DNA of 64,000 bases, from contig JAGTJL010000016.1 of the NCBI GenBank assembly GCA_020746875.1, forward strand, positions 1,612,001 to 1,676,000. The letters are read 5' to 3'. The stretch comes from Rhexocercosporidium sp. MPI-PUGE-AT-0058. Lineage: Eukaryota; Ascomycota; Leotiomycetes; Helotiales. The first letter of the stretch is position 1; each line of letters starts with the position of its first letter. Below, piece after piece: positions 11,021 to 22,093 of the stretch. The notes beneath the pieces were generated by a model, which saw nothing but the letters and a program-made list of their open reading frames with translations, ran no database searches and was not told the DNA's origin. Position numbers and translations under genes: made by a program.

Positions 11021-12629
11021 CTACACGGTAGTAAGAACACTAGCGTTCTTATACCAAGTCAGAAGCGGATTCTCTCCATTCTTCGTCTCCGTCTCTTCGA
11101 CATACGCCCATCGTCTCAGGAACTCCTCATGTGAGAGCACACGAGTGAGCTTGCCCGTGATGGCTCTATACATCATCTCCATGACATTGAAGTCTGTAGG
11201 GAAAAGTATGTCGAAATATCCTTGATGTACCTGTCGTAAATCAGCTTTCGTATTCAACGAGCAGTTCAAGAGAAGGAAAGCCTACAAGAGGTGTCGTAAC
11301 AGGTACAGTCCTCCTCTTATACCTAGTCTGCACAACCGGGGCATTGATTCCCTTGATCGTATCTGGCAAATCATGGAAATCACTCGTTACCAACCGATGA
11401 CTTGGGAAATACGTCCCCAAAATATCGAAAAACTGCATTAGTCTCGTGGGGATGTATTCTGGGTCACTCAAATTCGGTGTGAAGGGTACCACGTTACGAA
11501 GTTTTCGTAATATCTTGCTCTGGTGTAGTGGTAAGGGGTAGCGACCTCCTGTTGCGGCGTGCCGAACTCGAAGGAAGCGTGATGCTACTGGGTCGATGTT
11601 CGGGACGTAGAACTCAAAGAAATCGCCTTTGGAATCAACGAGGACTGTGCCTTGGAGGGGCTCCTCGGTGCTAGGGTCGTAGCGAATCGAGTCATGTGCG
11701 AAATTATCGAAGACTTCCATAGCTAGGAAGTAACAAGGTGCCGGTACGACCTGATTCCATTCGAAGATAGATTTATTGATAATCTCTACCTTGTTCGAAT
11801 GACCCCTCGAGTCCGCCGTCCGTAGCAACTGATTCTGCTGCAGCTTCGCAAGATTGGACGATATTTCAATGATCTTGAACTTCGTGCGGTGGTAGACATG
11901 CGGTTCTACTTCGCGGATGTAGTCCAGAATGTTGAGCATGAGAGTTCCGTTTCCTGCGCCCATCTCGTAGATGATCAGGTCGTGGTATGGGTATTGAGAG
12001 AGTTTGTAATTCGCGACCAAGTAGCGTGCTATGGCTTCTCCATAGTACGGACGAAAGAGCTCGGTGGGTGTGTGCCATAGCTGCCGCGTCTCATTGGGTT
12101 CCTTCAAGTCTAATTTATCCTCGAATTCGGTGTATCGCTGTCCTAACAAGCGGTGGAATTCCGGCTCGTCTTGGATATTATTGAAGTCGAATGGTTCCCC
12201 GGGTGTGAAGATCACTACTTGTTTCGAGAAGTACCCATACGAAGGGTTGTAAAGGGAATCTGTGAAGCATGTAAGTCCTGATCTGGGTCAGGGATAGAGG
12301 GCAATACCTTCTATGAAGTCCCTCGTAAGCATTTTCACCCTCCTCGGCCTTTCCTTCCGCCCTCTCAACTGGTCCGCAGTGACCATTGGGTATTTCTCGT
12401 ACTCTGCCGACATGTCCATGGGAAAGAGATCCGTCCTTTGCTGCCAATGACTCTCATTGCGATTTGCCCCATCCTCTCCACCTCCCCCAGACACACATCT
12501 GACCTGTGTCCGCCTCCCATGGCGTCCACCCTGTATCCGGAAGGGCACAGAGGAATGTGCTAATAGAGACTGGCAGGGCCGATGCGTGAACAGCTGTCTG
12601 AACAACCGCGAAATGATTGGGGAATCCAT
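11021..12629 (-). CDS. Mitochondrial NDUFAF7/MidA-type protein arginine methyltransferase
   Basis: NDUFAF7 is a mitochondrial methyltransferase needed for complex I assembly; in animals it dimethylates an arginine of subunit NDUFS2. Three exons, 12629-12308, 12259-11286 and 11230-11021, encode 501 residues; introns are 48 and 55 nt, and all junctions keep frame. The N-terminus (MDSPIISRLFRQLFTHRPCQ) is basic and lacks acid residues beyond position 2, as in a matrix-targeting sequence. The central part has the SAM-binding motif IIYEMGAGNGTLMLNILD, then a CYFLAMEVFDNFAHDSIRY block, and the conserved VHQGYFDILFPTDF near the end. The head-to-head gap to the cysteine synthase gene is 193 bp, so the two may share a promoter. 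Confidence 0.9.
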
Positions 12630-12822
12630 AGAAAGGCTTGTATTTACATTGCGTGTTGAAGGTTGGATGAGAGCTTTGGCGCGAGGTCGAGATCTTAGTG
12701 GTCAAAGCTCCAACCCAGATCCTTGCTAAAGTTTCACGACATTCCCCTCCTTGAATCAACCATTGTTTACATACAATTGCGATTTGCGACAATGTACATA
12801 ATGCATACAATTCAATGACAAA

Positions 12823-14157
12823 ATGTCTATGAGCAATCATCCTAAAGCCTACGGCACCGCTGCCGTAGCAGTCGCTTTCTGTGCTGGCATCCTCCTCACG
12901 TTGGGCTTCAAAGATTTCTATCCCGACCTCGAACGACGATACCAGCGACGGCGAGGGCAGAAAGCCTCATCTACAGACTCTCGACCAGGCAGTACCTATC
13001 TTCCACCCGTAAAGCTCGAAGACCATACCCGCAGCCGTCAATCTGTAGTCGGTCTCCCTACCCCATCGATTCCAGAGGGGATTGAGGGCTGTATAGGCAA
13101 CACGCCGCTATTCAAGATCAAGAGCTTGTCCGAAGCTACAGGATGCACAATTCTCGCCAAAGCGGAATTCTTGAATGGAGCTGGAGGCAGTCCGAAAGAT
13201 AGGGTGGCATTGAACATGATACGCATGGCTGAGGAGGACGGACTTCTAGAGCCGGGGAGGGGAGACACGATTTATGAAGGCACAGTTGGATCGACGGGTA
13301 TTTCTCTCGCGACACTGGCGAGGGCAATGGGGTACAAAGCTTACATCTGCATGCCGAATGATCAGAGCAAGGAGAAGTCGGATCTTTTGCATCATCTGGG
13401 AGCTACGGTTGAGAGGGTCACTCCTGCGCCTATTACATCGACGGAGCATTTCGTCAATTTAGCGAGGAGGAGGGCGGCGGAACATACTGCTTCGGGAGAG
13501 GATGATAGCAAGGGGTTCTTTGCAGATCAGTTTGAATCTTTGGCGAATTATAGGGCACATTTGAAGAGTACGGGGCCGGAGATCTGGCAGCAGACTGGTG
13601 GGCAGATTGATGCGTTCGTTGCGGGTGCTGGGACTGGTGGGACAATTTCTGGAATCTCGGTATATCTGAAGCAGGAGATGGGAATGGGTAAGAATCTTAG
13701 AGTCGTTCTCGCTGATCCCGAGGGTAGCGGTCTTTACAACAAAGTCAAACATGGAGTTATGTTTTCTAACACCGAGAAAGAGGGCACGCGGAGGAGACAG
13801 CAGGTCGATACTATCGTGGAGGGTATTGGGATCAACCGTCTGACGGAAAATTTCGAAGCTGGGAGAGAACTGATCGATGATGCTGTTAAAGTCACTGATT
13901 TGCAAGCGATGAAGATGGCGAGGTGGTTGGTTGAAAAAGATGGGATTTTCGTGGGGAGTAGCAGTGCAGTCAATTGTGTCGCTGCTGTGTTTACGGCTTT
14001 GAAGATGCCGAGGGAGAGTAAGATCGTTACTATTCTCTGTGATAGTGGCACAAGGCATCTGAGTAAGTTCTGGATGAAGGTCGGGGAAATGGGTTTGGAG
14101 GAGGAGCATGATCAGACCGATCTCGTGACTTTGCTGGGATTCAAGGAGGAGAGTTAA
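12823..14157 (+). CDS. Membrane-anchored PLP-dependent cysteine synthase-like protein
   Basis: Single exon, 444 residues. Belongs to the O-acetylserine sulfhydrylase/cystathionine beta-synthase fold family and resembles the fungal mitochondrial-membrane cysteine synthase 2 group. The PLP-binding lysine is in GGSPKDRVA (Lys125). The phosphate-binding glycine loop follows the pattern GTVGSTGIS near residue 152, and a second one is GAGTGGTISG near residue 267. The C-terminal GSSSAVN and CDSGTRHLSKFW segments fit the family. Residues 8-30 form a membrane segment (AVAVAFCAGILLTLGF) followed by a basic linker, which suggests anchoring in the mitochondrial outer membrane or ER. Whether it makes cysteine in vivo cannot be told from sequence; in several fungi this branch is not the main enzyme. 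Confidence 0.88.
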   Translation: MSMSNHPKAYGTAAVAVAFCAGILLTLGFKDFYPDLERRYQRRRGQKASSTDSRPGSTYLPPVKLEDHTRSRQSVVGLPTPSIPEGIEGCIGNTPLFKIKSLSEATGCTILAKAEFLNGAGGSPKDRVALNMIRMAEEDGLLEPGRGDTIYEGTVGSTGISLATLARAMGYKAYICMPNDQSKEKSDLLHHLGATVERVTPAPITSTEHFVNLARRRAAEHTASGEDDSKGFFADQFESLANYRAHLKSTGPEIWQQTGGQIDAFVAGAGTGGTISGISVYLKQEMGMGKNLRVVLADPEGSGLYNKVKHGVMFSNTEKEGTRRRQQVDTIVEGIGINRLTENFEAGRELIDDAVKVTDLQAMKMARWLVEKDGIFVGSSSAVNCVAAVFTALKMPRESKIVTILCDSGTRHLSKFWMKVGEMGLEEEHDQTDLVTLLGFKEES

Positions 14158-14647
14158 AAGATCTGGTTTATGATCCATCTATCGAAGTACTACACGGTGC
14201 CAATTTCAGCTGGCTTTACCCAAGACCAATGCGGCCCGAGGCCATTACGCCAAAGGGGTCGGAAGACTGGGTAATACCCAATATCACAAGCCAAAGCTGG
14301 ATAAGCTGAAAGTCATGCTCGCAAGACGTTCTATTATCCTCTAGCTTAAAGTGCCAAGCCACAAGCTCGACAGGGTATTGCACAAAATGCCAGCAAGAGG
14401 CGAGAATGCAAGCCTTAAGAAATACTAAAATAATCAAGTCAAATCAACGCTTCTTGACCTCGTGCTCTCATCAAAGCAAGCAAAAAAGCCCAAAGTGCCA
14501 CTCCCAAACCCCAAAGCCATCCATAAAAGCACAAAGAAGAAGCGAAGTTTTGTATGCAGGTACCCGTGAGCTAGGCAGAAAGACCGAGCTGTCCAAGGTT
14601 GGGACATGGACTTTAAAATCCATGAATGACGTTGTTGTTGCCGAAGA
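14158..14647. other. Convergent 3' regions, no gene seen
   Basis: Lies between the 3' ends of the cysteine synthase-like gene and the TFIIS gene. Open frames here continue from TFIIS intron 2 and have no independent support. Confidence 0.6.
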
Positions 14648-15668
14648 TCAAGAGAACTACCAATATTAGTATGCGTTTGAAAATGCAGGTTATGCATTCT
14701 TACCTTCCAGCGATTACCACAGACTGTGCATTCACAGAAAGTAGTCATAGGTTCATCGGCACTGCGAGTCTGAGCCTGACTGTAGCTGACTTTCTTCTGA
14801 CCACACTTTCCACACTTGAGCGCATCACTGATACTCTTCTCTGCCATAGGAACCTGCGCCTTCTTCATATTATCCTTCTCTAGTTTCGCATCTTCCGCCT
14901 TGCGCTGAGAGGACTTCAGTTCATCATGGCTCATGACCACGAATCTCGATGGGGTGATCTCGCCGGACATGACCCTTGGGCCTAGCTCTCGGTTGTCCTT
15001 ATTTTTGAGGTTTTGGAAGAGAGAGCGGAGTTTAGCGCGGTATTCTTTGGTATCGCCCTTGTAGGTCTCGTACGCTGCCTCCTCAACGGCCAAAGCTTTG
15101 ATCATGACATTCGTAGATGATTCGTCGCACATGAATGCCAAACCATTATAGAGAAGTCCGATGCAAGCATCCCGTGATGGAGTACCTGTACGCTCAATGC
15201 TCACTTTCTCCGTTTCCCATCGTCTCTTCGTGACATCGCCCTTGAATGCCTTGGTCTCGTGCGTAGGTGCTGGCGAGTTCGATTTCGGAGGGGAGGATCC
15301 AGCTGGAGCCGCCATAGTCTTCTTCTTCTGACCACCCTGAACAATCTGCTTCCACTTCTGGACGATCTCCGACGCGAGCTTTGCGACCTCCTTGTTGGGG
15401 TTTGCCTTTTGCTTTGAGACGATGATTCCAGCTTTTGTGGTCTGAGGATGCCCAGTCAGTCTTTGTCGCGGACAATGGGGATGCGCAGACTGGTTTCCAG
15501 ATGCATTCTGAGGAATGCGAGCGCGCAACCTACCCTCAAGAGTTCCTCGGTTGGAACCACTTCCTTCTTCAGCGTCTCCAGCATGGTGATGATGACCGAC
15601 GCAGGCTGCTTCTCTGCCAACGCCTTCTGCAGCGACTGTATGCGCGTACTGACTTCCTTCGCGTCCAT
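14648..15668 (-). CDS. DST1: Transcription elongation factor TFIIS
   Basis: Rescues backtracked RNA polymerase II by stimulating transcript cleavage. Three exons, 15668-15534, 15441-14704 and 14656-14648, give 293 residues. Domain I (LW/TFIIS-N) begins MDAKEVSTRIQSLQKALAEK and continues across intron 1 (92 nt). Domain II includes RDACIGLLYNGLAFM and the RSLFQNLKNKDN motif. Domain III is the zinc ribbon: CGKCGQKK, then SADEPMTTFCECTVCGNRWK, with the catalytic Asp-Glu pair in the hairpin. The last exon is only nine bases and encodes Phe-Ser-stop, which restores the canonical TFIIS end. Without splicing of the 47-nt intron 2, the frame would run on for about 90 codons. Confidence 0.93.
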
Positions 15669-16821
15669 CTTGGCCGTTGGGCAGGTAACTGGAAGCTGCG
15701 GTTTGGGTCGAGGTACGAGGTACAAGAGCGGGGAGATTTGATTGCGACAAACGTGGAGGAGGTAGCGCCGAGACGTATTCTGGTGGTAGCTAGTAGACCT
15801 GCGAAGTGAGTGAATTAGGGTCAGAGGCAAGACTGGGGATAATTTCCGGAGGTGGTAAGAAAATAGATGGAAGAAGGAGACGTTGGAACCACAGCCTCGC
15901 CGCTTGATTGAAGTGATCGGGGCGGCCTTAAGTTTTAGCGCGTTCAAGCTCAGACGCTTTCCCGGGAACATCTTCTCATCTTCGCCCAAGCTCTCATATC
16001 ACTTTGAAATATCTTTTCAGCCTCATTCATATTTTCGGAAACGTAACTCCTTTCTAGTTCTAGATAAGCTGCACTTGATAGCGGCGCAATACTCCTAGCT
16101 GCGACTATTTTCACATGAGGAAGGTCTAAGACATCTTCATACTTAAGCTATCTCGTACTGTGCTTCCTGATGGATTCAAGCAACCCCACAGATTATCACA
16201 CGAATGAAGCCTTACAGATTATCTTACAACACGAGAGTTTTCTGCGTCATATCTAGCTCTCACGTTGTTCTGGAATCCGAAGCCCGACTATTGGTGGATC
16301 AGCAATTCAATGCTGACGCCTGTGTTATCGCCATGGAGTTGAAGATAAGCCACACTCCAAGAGGCCACCACATTATCACACTGTCTGATCTGCAAACGTT
16401 TCATCCTTTCCCAGTCCACTGGACCTCAGTGGTTCTTGACGCCACTGGAGAACCTCCGAACAGTTCTTTAGATCCACGGAGATCACGGAGATAACGATGT
16501 AAAGTCTCTGGGGCCACCTATTCAGCTGCGCTGCTCAAAACCATAAAGTTAGTGCTGAGGTTTTTGTGTAGAGTCTTTGGGTATAAGGCAATTATCGTAA
16601 TCAGCTTTGCAGATTGGCTTTTGATAACCTCGGAAGGCTGAAGTCGAAAGTATATAAATCTCTCTTTCCTTCTTGTTCGAGTACCTTTGTTTCATTGGCA
16701 TTTCAAACTGCACACTCAGTATCTCAAGTACAAGATAAATGTCACACATCTCAGGCATCAAACCATTTTCACCCAGTTTCCTATTTCAAAACATTGAAAC
16801 TCAACCTCATTCCCCTCAGCC
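15669..16821. other. Intergenic, divergent promoters
   Basis: Promoter region shared by TFIIS (leftward) and the short-chain dehydrogenase (rightward). Frames at 15456-15989 (minus) and 16204-16494 (plus) show no domain or splice structure. A TATA-like box near the right end is listed separately. Confidence 0.6.
16651..16658 (+). promoter_or_regulatory. TATA-like box of the short-chain dehydrogenase gene
   Basis: TATATAAA lies 171 bases before the ATG at 16822, followed by a pyrimidine-rich stretch (TCTCTCTTTCCTTCTTG) typical of fungal transcription start regions. Confidence 0.45.
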
Positions 16822-17653
16822 ATGTCTCTCGCCGGCAAAGTCGCCCTCGTAACTGGCGGATCTAAAGGAATCGGCCGTTCAATATCAATCCAACTCGCTT
16901 CCCTCGGAGCAAAAGTAATAGTCAACTACTCCAGCGACGCATCATCAGCCTCAGAAACCATCCAAGAAATCGGCCCATCCAACGCCTTCGCAATCAAAGC
17001 CGATGTAGCCAACATCTCTGAGATAACGACCCTCGTGGAGGAATCAGTCAAGCATTTCGGAAGACTTGATATCTTGGTTGCGTGTGCTGGGATCATGCAG
17101 TTAAATGAGTTGGAGAGCATCAGTGAGGAAGAGTTTGATGTGACATTTAACCTCAATGTTAAGGGGCCGTTGTTTCTTGCTCAAGTAAAGTGCCTCTCCT
17201 CATTCCTACTCGATTTTAAAACGGAACACAAATCCCAAACACCAGACTCTAGACATAATGAACTAATACAACATTCAGAAAGCAGCACCACACATGACCA
17301 CTGGCGGCCGCATAATCCTCTTTTCAACAACGCTCTGCGCCGCCTCAACCATAGCACCCAACTACCTCGCTTACGTGTCCTCCAAAGGCGCCATCGAGCA
17401 GATGACCCGCGTACTATCCAAAGACCTCGCTCGGAAAGGCATCATGGTCAACGCCGTCGCTCCGGGTCCTACAGCGACGGATCTCTTCATGAAAGGGAAG
17501 CCTGAACATGTTTTGAAGATGATTGCAGGGTTCAACCCGCGAGGCCGTATTGGAAGACCGGAGGAGGTTGCGGAGGTGGTTGCATTTTTGAGTGGGGAGG
17601 GTGCGAGGTGGGTTACGGGGCAGACAGTTAGGGTTAATGGGGGGATGGCTTAG
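16822..17653 (+). CDS. Short-chain dehydrogenase/reductase (classical SDR)
   Basis: NAD(P)-dependent oxidoreductase; the substrate is unknown. Two exons, 16822-17184 and 17279-17653, encode 245 residues. The 94-nt phase-0 intron begins GTAAAG and ends CAG. The N-terminus has the cofactor motif VTGGSKGIGRS (Rossmann TGxxxGxG), then ADVANISEI and LVACAGI (NAG-like). The catalytic YxxxK is Tyr153-Val-Ser-Ser-Lys157, preceded by FSTT near 136-139. The end (ARWVTGQTVRVNGGMA) is the usual classical-SDR finish. The length matches the 250-residue class that includes 3-oxoacyl-ACP reductases and fungal naphthol or versicolorin reductases. No polyketide or other biosynthetic genes lie next to it, so a role in secondary metabolism is not supported by context. 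Confidence 0.9.
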
Positions 17654-17948
17654 ATGGGCTTGTTGGTATGTCTGGGTGACTTTTTTGTTGTTTACATTCG
17701 GGAATATGTGTTGGAGGGACTTGCAGTAGCTACAGTAGCGAGAAGTGCACTGGGTCAAGTTCTTGTCTCAGATTGTATATTAGCATCGCTTCACCCCGAA
17801 CCTTTTTACCCCTCCCAAACCCTTCGTGCCAAAGTCCAAAACTTAATACCCTAAACAAGTCTAAACTCAACTCACAAATCCCCAATCCCGTTTGCCTGGA
17901 TCCATTATCCCATCTGACCACCCTAAAACGTACCTGAACAACTCAAAC

Positions 17949-18933
17949 TCAGCCTCTCATCCCATCAAACAAATCAAACCCCCCAGAAGCAGAGCTTGAA
18001 CTACCTTTCCCAGTACCTTTTCCATTTCCAACCTTCGTGCTACCACCACCATCACTCTGCGCCATATCGCTCTGCTCGATATCATGCGCGTAGTTCTCAT
18101 TGTCGGGTTCTTCTTCGTGGCGCTCCACGCCTTCGGGGATGGGCACCATCTTTGGTTTGATGTTAGCTGATCAACTTCTATACTTCCCAAGAACACCAGT
18201 CCATAAATTATCACGCGCTTGCAAAGGAGCTTGCAATTGAAAGGGGCATTGCATGTCTTACAGCTCTTTTACACCAAATATGCCGAGCGGATTTGAAATC
18301 CAAGCCTTCAATACAGCCGCCTTTTACGCTTACTACGTTCTTTCCGGGAGTGGAGTGGATAACTCGCGTTCCGCAGCTCTTGCAGAAATAGCAGTTCAGC
18401 AGGTGGCCGGATGCTGTTGGGCGTCTATGTTTGGGCGTCAGTTTTGAGTATTGAGAATTGAGAGTTGGAGTCGGACTCGAGTGAAGGGGGAAATGGGGGT
18501 GGTGAGAGGAGATCTAGGGTTGATGAGAGATGGGATTGTGTAAGTCGAATTGAGAAGAGAAGAATTGAAATTCTCGAACAATCATTGGATCCACCAAATT
18601 GAAAGTAGGAAAAGAAATAAACACATCCACTCCATCCCCATCCCTATCTCACTCAATCCCTAATCTCTAAACTCTAAGGATCAAACCCCAAACATTACAA
18701 ATGTAAACAAGAACTCACGAATAGCAGCTCAACAACTCTTTCCCCGGCAATTTAAAAGCGGGAAAGATAGCTGAACATCCATACGCGGAACCGGACTGCA
18801 GACGGCATTCATCGCAGTGGCAGATGTAGACGGCGAGGGGTTTGGGGAGAGGCGTCTTGAATTTTATGGCGCCGCATTGGCATGAGGCGTTCATTTTGGC
18901 GGGTAGGAAGCGTGGGATAGGATGAGATGCCAC
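17949..18933 (-). CDS. GFA/CENP-V domain zinc protein (Mss4-like fold)
   Basis: Three exons, 18933-18719, 18424-18262 and 18149-17949, give 192 residues. The zinc-site cysteines of the GFA fold are in order: CQCGAIKF, then YICHCDECRLQSGSAYG, then CYFCKSCGTRVIHSTPG. The SVKGGCIEGLDF and RHIWCKRAMVPIPEGVE segments are typical of the fungal family. The family is named for bacterial glutathione-dependent formaldehyde-activating enzyme, but the activity is not established for fungal members. Intron 1 is unusually long for this window (294 nt); intron 2 is 112 nt. A second in-frame Met (at 18894, MNASCQCG) could be the true start. The C-terminal 45 residues are Gly/Ser-rich. Confidence 0.85.
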
Positions 18934-19396
18934 GTAGTCAGGTTGAGGGAAAGGGAAGAGAGGATAGAGGAGTATGAGGAGGTACGAGGAGTGTGGGAGA
19001 GGTTGATGTCAAGGCTGGACGTGGATAGTGGGGTTCGCGAGGCTGAGGCGGGGTAGCTTGGGAGGAGAGAAGGGAGTTGTAAGGTTGATGAGAAGTGTAT
19101 GAATATATGCTAGTCTTGAGGATGTATAAAATCTTTCGAAGCCGACTACGGAGCACTTTTATTGACTCCTCACCGCGTTGTGGAGGGAGAGAATCGCGGT
19201 CAAGCATGAGTGAGTCAAGATGAAGTCCCGCTATCACATGATTTCGTGATAGATGACCCGAAAGTGACAGGATACGTAAGTGGCTTCATAGATGCATATA
19301 GCTGCATACTGAGTCGTGATTCGTGAGTTAGCTAGATTATCATTACTGTAACGCTCTCCCTCTCTCTCATTCTCCTATTCCTTTTCGACTCAAGCC
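18934..19396. other. Intergenic, no gene seen
   Basis: Promoter of the GFA-domain gene and the 3' region of the DUF1295 gene. The frame at 18938-19237 has no recognisable content. Confidence 0.6.
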
Positions 19397-20525
19397 TCAA
19401 TTCCTCGATCCAGAATTCTCTCCAACAAGTTGATCCCTACTTTGTCTCGAATCTGCATTCTTATTGGCGCTATTCCCCTCCTCTGCACCGCTCTGTCCCT
19501 TCCCGACATCCGAATGCTTCGCAGGATCGAATACATAGATAGGGAATTCCAGGAAGATAGTTCGCTTGATGATAGTGGGAAATTTTGAGTAGATTTGTGG
19601 TGGGAACGGGATTAATATGCTAGTTCGGTTCAAGTAGCGAGAGTATTCTTCCCAATGGTTGTTCTTCTCGTATCTTTTCTTTGCTCCGGGTCGTTCTTGG
19701 AGTGTGAGGCCCGAGACGAACATGAGGAGGAGGGTGAGGAAGAACGGGCCGAGGATCGTGGCGTAAAGGGCTTTGTAGGCTTGTCCACGGACGTAACCGT
19801 TCGCTGCTGGGGAGACGGCAATCATGTAGATACCTGGGTTATCAGCAGAGAACTTTGAAAAGACGTGGTAGGCTTACCGAATTGAATGATGATTTCCCCG
19901 AAATAGTTTGGATGTCTTGTCCAGTTGAAGAATCCCTTATCGCAAATCGCAGACTTGTCGCTCTGCCTGGATCTGAACAGGTATTTTTGCGCATCACTAA
20001 CACTCTCCATGATCATCCCAATAGACCACAGTACCACGCCAGCAATATCTCTACTGGTTCCAAAGTCTGGTTGTGGGTATTGTGTTACATTTGGAGAGTT
20101 CAAGACGGTGACTGGCAAGGATACAGTCCAGACCCAGAACATTTGGAAGACCCAAAACCCGAGGAACTTGAAGAAGTGGTCGCGTTTGTCGTCGAAGCGG
20201 TCGTCCTTGCCGGTTTTTATGATTCGGAAGAGGAGGAATCCGGAGAGGCGAGCTGCCCAAATCATTATAAATAGACTGGCGACGATTTGACGCGCATGAT
20301 GATGGCCGCTGAATGCGAGGGTTATAATGGCTAGGACGATGAAGTTGGTTCCTCCCGCGAAGTCTGGGCGCGTTAGTTGATATAACTACACATTTTCGAG
20401 GAATGTTTACCTGTGAGCTTGTCAAACTTCAACGAAAATGCGATCGCGAAGAAGAAAAGTTGATAGCCAACTGTTATGAGAAAGGTGATGGCAAGGTAAT
20501 AATCATCGAGAACGTGGACAACCAT
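19397..20525 (-). CDS. DUF1295 / steroid 5-alpha-reductase-like multipass membrane protein
   Basis: Three exons, 20525-20411, 20363-19878 and 19833-19397, encode 345 residues; introns are short (47 and 44 nt) and in frame. Several hydrophobic helices are visible (YYLAITFLITVGYQLFFFAI; FIVLAIITLAF; FKFLGFWVFQMFWVWTVSL; ILGPFFLTLLLMFVSGL). The diagnostic motif is ICDKGFFNWTRHPNYFGEI (residues about 177-195), shared with isoprenylcysteine methyltransferases and delta-14/steroid reductases, where it binds the cofactor. An ER-membrane reductase is inferred; the substrate is unknown. After the last helix the protein has a roughly 75-residue soluble tail rich in Asn, Ser and Arg. Confidence 0.87.
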
Positions 20526-22093
20526 GTTGCTGGTTGGTGGGTATTGAGTGCAGATACCGAAGTGTGATATTGAGAGAACAGCTTCAGATCGAAAGGAATG
20601 CGAGATTAAGTACACACTCAGACGACGCTCAGCCTTTCATCGGATCGTTGATGTCAGCCTAGCAACCTCTACTGCTTGTAGAATAGTTGCACTAGTTGCT
20701 CTTGGCCACCAGCAGAGTTAGAGGACGCAGTAGGCGAATGCGAAAAGTTATTACGAAGCTCTAGAAAGCTCTAGTCACGATAGATCGATTTCCAGACTCA
20801 TAAGCGTCATCGATTTCTCGGAACAGCGACTAGCGGCCGTCTTTAGCGAGTCCGACGGGCTTTTGGACAACCAATGACTCCCATCAATTTATACAGGGCT
20901 GAGTCTTACTTTGACTTGTACGGACATTTTTAGCCGGACAGTTTTTTTCAACTCCTGGTTTATATCCTCATTTGTACTTGATTTGGAATGTCAGTTTTCT
21001 TCATCTATCTGGACTCGGTTCTTCTCGACTGCCGCCTGATGAGGATGATACAGCCGCTTCCTTTCCGCTCCCGGCTCCGATCCAGTTCAGGGACTTGGCA
21101 CTTTATGTTACAACCTCCTGTTCTGATACTGATCCGCTGGACAAGCTCATGCCGAGCAATTTATCAAGGCTTCATCATCTGATCTCGCTTGTCAGGATTG
21201 CATTTCTTTTTTCTCTCAGAAGCGAAAGATGGTCGATCGCTTAGACTTTTGATGATGTTTACCGCGTTTGGATAATGGGGCAAGCTGTCGTGTCCTATTC
21301 AAACGAAACAACCGCCTCCAGACTCATCTGGAGCATCGACTCACATTGTTTGGCCTCACGTCAACATCACGAAGCCTGCGGATCAAGTGGTCTCGGCCCC
21401 TCAAGAACCCTTCGAAAATGTACCTGCATCCGCTGGCAATTGCAGCTCTGATTGGTTCCTCGCTAGAGCCCCTGAACCTCGATGCCTCACATCGCCTCGC
21501 TAAAGGCTTTGATGAAACCTTACTTGTCTGGGGAACCTCAATTCTGCCATTTCCAAGACTTGCGTGTCTGACGAACGCAACTCTCCGACTCCCATGAGAC
21601 TGTTTGGCACGAGGTCCATCGAACCAGCATCGCGGGCGCTTTGCTGTTTATGCTCCATCAGTGGCTGGCTGCTGGGTTGACCGTGGCTTCTGTATCGCGA
21701 AACGCTCTGCCGGGATGTAATTACGATGGCAATGTTCCAAGCTTGATGGGTCCTTCATCTCATCTGATCTTTCGCTCTTCTTTGCCTGAGATATCTCTAC
21801 TCTCTTCTTGACGTTTTGCGCGGCGGCTCCAGTCTTTCGTTATCGCAGCACCAATGCCCTCCCGCACGGTGCCGGATCACCGCCGATAGCGTTTCCGCTC
21901 CGACTGCTGTTCGCATCACCCACCTCTCTGTCGAGATTTACTTTGTCCTGTTGCTTCTGTTCCTGTAGCTGCCGGTCACGCTCTTTTCTGGAGACCCTAA
22001 CACTTCTCTTACCTTTCAACATTCCACGGCTGGTCTGTTGGATATCACATTCTTTGGGTTATTGTCCTGGATTTCTAATGATACTTTGACATT
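20526..22093. other. Intergenic, no gene seen
   Basis: 1.57 kb between divergent genes. Frames at 20972-21244 and 21268-21597 are continuous but lack domains and credible splice sites. Part may be a long leader of the downstream secreted-protein gene. Confidence 0.55.

Noticed and set aside
13459..14178. 239-codon minus-strand frame
   Set aside because: Antisense shadow of the cysteine synthase-like coding sequence.
16204..16494. 96-codon frame upstream of the short-chain dehydrogenase
   Set aside because: No domain, start or leader features; lies in a divergent promoter.
16822..20525. Possible biosynthetic gene cluster (reductase, GFA protein, DUF1295 reductase-like)
   Set aside because: No polyketide synthase, peptide synthetase, terpene synthase, P450 or cluster regulator nearby; neighbours are housekeeping genes.
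21268..21597. 109-codon frame in the 20.5-22.1 kb gap
   Set aside because: No motif and no neighbouring exons that extend it.
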